Assembly: GCA_025174535.1 (NCBI GenBank)
Contig: JALBUN010000003.1
Coordinates: 952,501 to 1,016,500, forward strand
From: Cantharellus purpuraceus
Lineage: Eukaryota; Basidiomycota; Agaricomycetes; Cantharellales; Hydnaceae
DNA: 64,000 nt
Direction: 5' to 3'
Shown here: in pieces, positions 57,633 to 64,000 of the stretch
How positions within the stretch are numbered: position 1 is the stretch's first letter
How the letters are laid out: the number at the start of each line of letters is the position of its first letter
Made by a program: the position numbers and the translations under genes
The notes under the pieces: model-generated
Database searches by the model: none
Told to the model about the DNA's origin: nothing
Seen by the model: the letters and a program-made list of their open reading frames with translations, nothing else

Positions 57633-59063
57633 TGTTTTGGAACCCGCAAAATTATGGTGTTAGGGCAAACTCTAAATCACCACAATTCCGTGAATGAACA
57701 GCTGAGAAGAATATCAAACCCTGCTGCAGCACAACTCCAGAAGCGATTTAACGTTTGTACTTTGGTTACAATCCTTTGTATTGGTCAATGCAGACTATAC
57801 GCAGAAAGGTAATACGTTTCTTAGCAGCAAGAAATGAATAAGACTTCCAGAGTCTAGAGTTCACGGACGCTTAGGGGTCCAGATATTCCAAAAAGAGGGG
57901 AATGCACTTAGAGGCTAAAGGAAGTAGGTGGATGAATCCAACCGTCCAACCAGTGGCACTCAGAAGCGGGTAACAGCGATGTGTGAAGTAGTCTAGCAAC
58001 TGCTTCACACGAGTTCAAGCTTCTAATGCTCTGCAAAGGCAGTACACACTAGTTACTTAAACAAGAGCACTAATGGCAGGACTATCGACAGACAATCTCA
58101 CCCTGTAGATTCGTAGTCACGTGAGGCAGATACTACACTCACGCCCAAAGCAGGAATATCACTACCTTGAGTGCAATCAAGTACAGTTACACAACTGTAA
58201 AAGATCCTTGAACTGGTAATCAACAGTTACTGAGATAGAGGATGACACTGTATGTCACTCTAGTCACACTGGTGTGCAGAAGATGGGTAGAATATGATGA
58301 TATGTTATTCTTTCAGAGGCAGAATGGCCTCCTTATATATTGTATTTACAGGGGCTGACTAATGGTTCTGGAATATTCTACCTATTAATAGATGGAAACT
58401 ACTGGAAGGTTGTGGAAGGTGGAAGAAAGGGGTAGAATATTCCAAGCCAATCACAGGATCTGATCACAGCACTAACACTGATCAGGAGCTGAATAATGGT
58501 TCTGGAAAGTTCTATCTAATAATAGAAGGAAACAGCTAGAATGTTATGGAAAGGGGTAGAATATTCCAAGGCAATCACCTGATTTGATCACCCATCAGCT
58601 GATCTGATCCCTGAGCTAGGCACTGATCAGGCAAAAGAAGGGTGTCCACCCTGTTTTCTGCACTGGTTTGCACAGCCATGGATAGCCACATGTCATGTGA
58701 TGATCTCCACGGAAAATAGTGCCCTGAGAGGCTGTGGTTGTTAAGTTACAGAATATTTATTGATCAGAGACATCTGAGCTTGAATTCAGGCCAAATGCCT
58801 GGTCCAAAAGGGGAGAGCCGGCTGCGCGAAGGTTTGTGGGCGCCTATGGGTCCACAACTGTAGCACAGCAGAAATAAATGATTCTGAGCTGAGTTCTGCA
58901 TGGAATATTCCCGAAAAAATATGGAAAAATAGAGAATATTTGAATAAGTCCATTCCAGGTACAAGCATCAAATATATGCTGATATTTAGGAATGGAAAAG
59001 CAAAGAATAGCACATTGGTGCTGCATAAATGGAATTTGATAGGGAAAAGGTGGTTCCCATACA
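57633..59063 (-). repeat. 5' LTR of element D (1431 bp)
   Basis: TGTATGGGAACCACC to GGTTCCAAAACA in sense orientation. TATA is ATATAAGGAGGCC near 58335 (complement). The sequence following in sense, TTTGGTGGACACTCTGG, should include the primer binding site; I could not assign the tRNA. Confidence 0.93.
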
Positions 59064-59938
59064 TCAGGCAAAGGGACCGAATACCCTTGGAACGGGATAC
59101 CATATGGAGACAGATCACTAAGACAATAAGGAGTATTTGTTGTGGATGCTGACTGAAGTCCTCATGTGACTCAGGGTCAATTTACCTTCGGAGCCGTAGG
59201 GAAGATGGTATTGGTGGATGTTTCTATTGTTCTTTTATATGACTCACCCCTGTTTCATCTTTTAATTCATTCATACACGACTTACTCATCCTTGTTCTAT
59301 TTTTGGTTTTTTTATTACTCATCACCCCCTATTCTTACAAAGATTACCCCTATCTGTTGCTTCATTTCTCCATGATTTCCCCATTAGTAGTTCAACTTCA
59401 CACGCTTCGTCAGCTGGCTTGATCAGCATTTCTTGCATCATATTGCATCATTTGCTCCTCATATTGTGTTGTTGTGCCCTGGGGATTTGTATATAAAAGG
59501 GCACTAGTTTTCACCTTTGGAATCAATCAACAAGTTTTCAGTCAACGCACTAAAGTCAAAGTCCACACTCTAAGTCTATGCTCTACACTCTACATCACAA
59601 TCCATCATCTCTACACTGAGGTAAAACACCTTGGTTCAACAATCAGATTTCCCTCTGCCACCGAGAGGTTGCTTCTCTTGAAACCAGCTTTCACGTACCT
59701 CCCAACCGGGCTCCGCATTGTCATCCAGTCACAGAGCACAATCAGCCATTGGGACCGACCTTTTGCTCCCATCCCCATCCAACCACAGAGCACTATTCCA
59801 CTTCCCTATTACTCAGTGCTACTTCTACCCCTCGACCTGATTGATCTTTGGAGTGCTGAACAACTGCGTTACACACCGTCTGTTTGCTAGGACCATTGCA
59901 TGCAGGCTTATAGGATCTATTCCATAAGTGAACCGACA

Positions 59939-60085
59939 ACAGTCAGATTCATCCACCTACTTCCTCTAGCCTCTAAGTGCATTCCCTTCTTTTTGGAATA
60001 TCTAGACCCCTAAGCGTCCGTGAACTCTAGACTCTGGAAGTCTTATTCATTCCCTGCTGCTAAGAAACGTATTACCTTCCTGCGT
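59939..60085 (+). mobile_element. LTR-B1 fragment between E1 and E2
   Basis: TCAGATTCATCCACC to CCTTCCTGCGT is the middle piece of the LTR-B1 begun at 46451. It lies between the duplications of the two E units. Confidence 0.88.
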
Positions 60086-61506
60086 TGTCGGTTCGCTTAT
60101 GGAATAGATCCTATAAGCCTGTGCGCAATGGTCCTAGCAAACAGATGGTGTGTAATGCAGTTGTTCAGCACTCCAAAGATCAATCAGGGGTAGGGGTGGC
60201 ACTGAGTAACAGGGAAGTGGAATAGTGCTCTGTGGTTGGATGGGGATGGGAGCAAAAGGTCAGTCCCAATGGCTGATCATGCTCTGTGACTGGATGACAA
60301 TGCGGAGCCCGGTTAGGAGGTATGCGAAAGCTGGTTTCAGGAGAAGCAACCTCTTGGTGGCAGAGGGAAATCTGATTGTTGAACCAAGGTGTTTTACCTC
60401 AGTGTAGAGATGATGGATTGTGATGTAGAGTGTAGAGCGTAGACTTAGAGCGTGGACTTTGACTTTAGAGCATTGGCTGAAAACTTGTTGATTGATTCCA
60501 AAGGTGAAAACTAGTGCCCTTTTATATACAAATCCCCAGGGCACAACAACACAATATGAGGAGCAAATGATGCAATATGATGCAAGAAATGCTGATCAAG
60601 CCAGCTGACGAAGCGTGTGAAGTTGAACTACTAATGGGGAAATCATGGAGAAATGAAGCAACAGATAGGGGTAATCTTTGTAAGAATAGGGGGTGATGAG
60701 TAATAAAAAAACCAAAAATAGAACAAGGATGAGTAAGTCGTGTATGAATGAATTAAAAGATGAAACAGGGGTGAGTCATATAAAAGAACAATAGAAACAT
60801 CCACCAATACCATCTTCCCTACGGCTCCGAAGGTAAATTGACCCTGAGTCACATGAGGACTTCAGTCAGCATCCACAACAAATACTCCTTATTGTCTTAG
60901 TGATCTGTCTCCATATGGTATCCCATTCCAAGAGTATTTGGTCCCTTTGCCTAACATGATGTAACCTGAGTCGGATTGAAGTGGGAGGATAGGTCGGCGA
61001 TGGCGACTGAAATTCTACCTCACGTTCGACTCTTCTATCCGTGTTATGATATAGAGGCAAAATGTCGAGGAATGTATATGGTTCAACGGAATTGTGAAAG
61101 AATATGGGATCGCCAATGGCATAAGAGAGACATGGTGGGGATCTTGGACGTTGAAAGAGTTTTGGAAGTATTTTGACATGTGGAGGTGGCTTAACATGCC
61201 CGTGGAGCTCAGCATATTTTTGATAGTCCTCTGTGTCCAGAGACCAGTGTGACGTATTATTAGAAGCGATGTTGGAGAGGGGAATAGAATGGGAAGCCAT
61301 GTGAATGATGATGAAAGGATTGGTGTGAATAGAAGGCTGATAATGATTGATGGCGATGAAACATGAGTGACGATCAATGGCTAGAATTAGAGACTGAGGT
61401 GGAGAGGGAGTTGCGGCACTATTTAAAAGTTGATATGAAAAGACGCTGGTGGAGTTGGACTGTCAGAGTGGTGCAATATGCATCCTCGATGCGTCCTGGC
61501 TCGTCA
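60086..61506 (-). mobile_element. LTR-like unit E2 (TSD GCGT/GCAT)
   Basis: 1421 bp, TGTCGGTTCGC to GGCTCGTCA on the + strand, inverted relative to E1. GCGT at 60082-60085 and GCAT at 61507-61510 are the duplication with one CpG change. Contains intact ORF3 and TATATAAAAG (complement at about 60530-60538). Confidence 0.9.
60866..61300 (-). CDS. ORF3 in unit E2, intact, 144 residues
   Basis: Open from ATG 61300. Identical in nearly all positions to the copies at 37404 and 47184. TTTAAATAG about 120 bp upstream could serve as TATA. The same protein length as in element B (145) despite strong divergence suggests selection. Function unknown. Confidence 0.65.
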   Translation of the reverse strand: MASHSIPLSNIASNNTSHWSLDTEDYQKYAELHGHVKPPPHVKILPKLFQRPRSPPCLSYAIGDPIFFHNSVEPYTFLDILPLYHNTDRRVEREVEFQSPSPTYPPTSIRLRLHHVRQRDQILLEWDTIWRQITKTIRSICCGC

Positions 61507-61676
61507 GCATATCGTCTGCATTGACCATTACAACAGATTGTAACCAAAGTACAAATGTTAAATCGTTTCTGGAGTTGTGCTGCAGTAGGATTTGATATTC
61601 TTCTCAGCTGTTCATTCACAGAATTGTGGTGATTTAGAGTTTGCCCTAACACCATTATTTTGCAGGTTCCAAAACA
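61507..61676 (+). mobile_element. LTR-B1 fragment, last piece
   Basis: After the GCAT duplication, TATCGTCTGCATTGACC to GGTTCCAAAACA completes the LTR-B1 begun at 46451. Confidence 0.88.
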
Positions 61677-62376
61677 CTAACCTCAGAGTCTCAATTACAT
61701 GTGTAAGGTTCTTGATCAATGAATAACAATTAATACACTTCAAGTTACTGCTCCAAGTGGGCTTGTAGTGTGTTAATTACTAATCAGTTACTCCATATTA
61801 ACCTCTTCTCTGAGTTTGATTAATATTAGAGCCTGCTGCGCTTGTAATATAATAGCTTCTGGCTTCTCCAAGAGCCAATCAAAGCTAATATACCTTAAGA
61901 GTAGCTGATATAAGCATGCTGCTTATGTGATGATTACTCAATGCTTGAGTAGACACTCCTGTGTGTGTGTGGTAAAAAGATATTCTTTATTGCACTGCTG
62001 TTGCAGCCCTTTTTATATACATGGGCTATCTAGCTTATGTAACTAATTAGAGAATATTCCTGAGGCTTAGGGAAGCCCCTAGAAGGAAAGAGAAGGCTGG
62101 AGGACCTTGTGGAAGGTCCAGGAAGGTGTCAGAACCTTCTGTGGCTGCTTTTGGCTGAAGTGCATGAACTCTGCTGCTTATGTAATATGCATGTCATTCA
62201 CTCACACATGAGTGCTCTTTGGGGTCACATGACATATTATATCAGCAACTGACCCATTGTGTATACTTGTGGGCTCAAATACAAAAATGTGAAATATAAG
62301 TACATTCATTAGAACATTTGAAATACCTTTGAACTTCTAAATAATAGTCCTTATTTGAACTTCATATACCCCAACA
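61677..62376 (-). mobile_element. Probable LTR of another family
   Basis: On the - strand it starts TGTTGGGGTATATGAAG at 62376. A TATA box TATATAAAAAGGGC lies at about 62010-62024 (complement), followed by AATAAAGAATA. These are typical LTR signals. The other end is not defined because LTR-B1 adjoins it. No coding region. Confidence 0.5.
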
Positions 62377-64000
62377 CACTGCCAAGTGCCTTTTGGCATG
62401 CAGGTGGAAGTTCTGAGAGGTTTGGAACTCATAACCTTTGACATTTCTTGAGCACTTGGAACAGTAGAATGCCTTCCAATCAGCCACAAGTTTTGAAACC
62501 TCCCCAATGCAATGGTCAATCCATCAAAAAGCCAATGATACAAATAGCTGACTCACTTGCACATGCATATCTCTTGCTTGGTTGGCTCCAGAAGACAATT
62601 CCTGGCAGAAAGCCTCACTAGATGGGACAAAACAGCAAGGGTTATGCAGTGTTAGTTTAGAACGAAGGAGCATGCGTCTGGCAGTAGGACACACGAGCAC
62701 TAGACACGTGACTCACACTGTGACTTATATAACGCGATATATCCAAGAGTAATTTGAGACTCATGTATGAATACACCAAGACTATTCCCCGTAATTTTAA
62801 GAGAAAGTGGAAGCAATGCAGGATAATTCGAAAAAACACCAGCATTACCCCCTGGACGTAATCTGCGATTCCGCGCTGTGTAAAGGTGAAAACATATCAT
62901 GATGGCCCCAAATTCACGGATCTTTGGAACAAACCTCTAGACGAGCTTCCGAAATTGTTTCTTTCCTGTGAGGGCATTTACTTAAGAGTCATCAACACCA
63001 ACTTATTTTCATTCAAATTTTCCATGTTCAGATAGACACTGAAAGTTACCTTTCTATTCTGGCCCTCATATTCAAGTGTACGGATCATAGTGATATCCAG
63101 CGCGCCTTTTTCCCATCATGAGCGAACGGCTGAAACATCACTTGAGAAGACGCGGCACACGTGCCCATTGAAACAATGCGCTGCACTGATGTTGATGTAT
63201 CAAAGTTTATAGAATCGTTCAGCGACTGATACCCCCACATGGAATAGCATCGGCGGGTAGTACTTTCACCGCTGGGAATTACAATTAAGATGCTTCTCCA
63301 AGCCAGATACCCTGACCATATCACAAGACAAAGGAGTGACGCTAGAGTTGATATTCTTCAAATAGGCCCAACCAGGTCCATACAGCTAGCTTGGAGCTAC
63401 TCACTGCGATGGCCTAGTCCCCCGCATAGATAGTCACGGTGCGTCTCTAACTGCGCGTCACGTTATAAAATCAATGTGATGCCGTGCGACGATTGGCTAA
63501 AATTCATAGCGCTAACAACCTCTGTCGATATCGTGTCTCATCTCAATAGGACGTCCGAGTGGTGGCCCCGGGGATATGTCACACACTATACCAGTAACTC
63601 TGCATCAATGACAGGGAAAAGAAGATTATGCAGACGCGCTACCAGGATCTAAACAACCTTCCAACTTAGAAGCTCCCCTCGGTTGAGCTCTCCACGTGTT
63701 GCCACAACATCAAGTTGTACAATGCTTAGCGTCAGAATAGAAATCGATCTGCAATGCATTGTCATACTGTCATTTCCAACGTCCATCCAGACATAAAGTG
63801 TATGAGTAAACCCTCTGACGATATGAGGATACGGCCTATAGGAGAAAAAAAAAACGGAAAAAAACCTCGCGGGATAAGGGACTCCCACTGGAACACTAAG
63901 CGACCCAGAACCCAAAGGAAGAAAGGAAGTGAAACGAAGGTTGAGGTCTAATCCATGACTGTTCTGCAATAAATGACAATATATCCTAGCAAAATATGAT
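62377..64000. other. No gene recognised
   Basis: Short frames only. A - strand piece at 62377-62543 (MYHWLFDGLTIALGRFQNLW) has coding character and might be the end of a host or transposon gene, but I cannot name it. The rest, 62580-64000, shows no motif, RNA gene or repeat known from elsewhere in the window. Confidence 0.45.

Larger units (their letters stand above)
47535..59063 (-). mobile_element. Retrotransposon D, complete Ty3/gypsy chromovirus (TSD TCAGG)
   Basis: 11.5 kb with LTRs at 47535-48832 (3') and 57633-59063 (5'). TCAGG is duplicated at 47530-47534 and 59064-59068. Sense strand is -. A purine tract AAGGGGGATGAA abuts the 3' LTR. It encodes a single 2469-codon Gag-Pol frame and a 342-codon downstream ORF, both unbroken. 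The LTRs differ by a few bases and one 133-bp deletion, so insertion is recent. It appears capable of autonomy and is the source type for the LTR-B2 solos. Confidence 0.95.
47184..59152 (+). pseudogene. ORF3 in unit E1, split by retrotransposon D
   Basis: Pieces 47184-47534 and 59069-59152; without D and one TCAGG they total 435 bp, 144 codons plus stop, with no internal stop. The D insertion is thus the only visible lesion. Same landmarks as other ORF3 copies (YAIGDPIFFHN, TIRSICCGC). Confidence 0.75.
46978..59938 (+). mobile_element. LTR-like unit E1, split by retrotransposon D
   Basis: Pieces 46978-47534 and 59069-59938, about 1.43 kb in all, starting TGACGAGCC and ending GAACCGACA. Target duplication ACGG (46974-46977) and ACAG (59939-59942), the second altered by a CpG change. 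It contains ORF3 and, at 59490-59499, TATATAAAAG about 440 bp before its end, which fits a U3-R-U5 layout with ORF3 in U3. Confidence 0.88.

Noticed and set aside
62337..62543. Transposase fragment on the - strand
   Set aside because: Coding character is present but no catalytic or DNA-binding motif could be seen, and its last codons overlap the LTR-like sequence.

Overview
The window looks like a repeat-rich stretch of a filamentous basidiomycete, probably a mushroom-forming Agaricomycete. The reasons are chromodomain Ty3/gypsy retrotransposons in every arm, introns of 50-55 bp in the one intact host gene, a fragment of a fungal-type 18S rRNA gene, and heavy CpG decay (CGA codons turned to TGA, conserved rRNA CpGs turned to TpG or CpA). 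No species can be named from the sequence alone.

Layout. 1-947: no gene, ending in a short-period tandem repeat. 948-10876: retrotransposon A, complete with two 528-bp LTRs and a 5-bp target duplication, but full of stops. It carries gag, pro-pol and, on the opposite strand behind its 3' LTR, a gene for a coiled-coil protein with a Zn2Cys6-type cysteine cluster. 10910-16545: LTRs of a second family (here LTR-B, in two subfamilies B1 and B2 with different U3 regions), one LTR inside another, plus an 18S rRNA fragment. 17111-25265: retrotransposon B, missing its 5' end, split by a solo LTR-B and by a MITE, with a small third ORF (ORF3) after pol. 25266-26426: the rest of an LTR-B2 that cuts a FAD monooxygenase pseudogene (26427-27362). 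27889-29228: the only clearly intact host gene, a three-exon RGS-domain membrane protein of Rax1 type. 29460-32872: little recognisable, with a decayed hypothetical gene at its end. 32873-45020: more LTRs and retrotransposon C, a second copy of the A family in reverse orientation, carrying two inverted MITEs. 45021-61676: an LTR-B that received two inverted copies (E1, E2) of a 1.4-kb LTR-like unit. E1 was then hit by retrotransposon D (47535-59063), which looks young and intact: one 2469-codon Gag-Pol frame plus a 342-codon extra ORF and nearly identical LTRs. 61677-64000: one more LTR-like piece and then nothing I can assign.

The most unusual content is accessory coding capacity on retroelements: (i) ORF3, a 144-145 residue protein that lies between pol and LTR in element B but inside the U3 of the LTR-like unit E; (ii) the antisense Zn2Cys6-type gene of families A/C; (iii) the unnamed 342-residue ORF of element D. 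A five-copy MITE family with 3-bp target duplications and arrays of Gcn4/AP-1-like sites in LTR-B1 are also notable. Target duplications read directly from the sequence give much of the insertion order.
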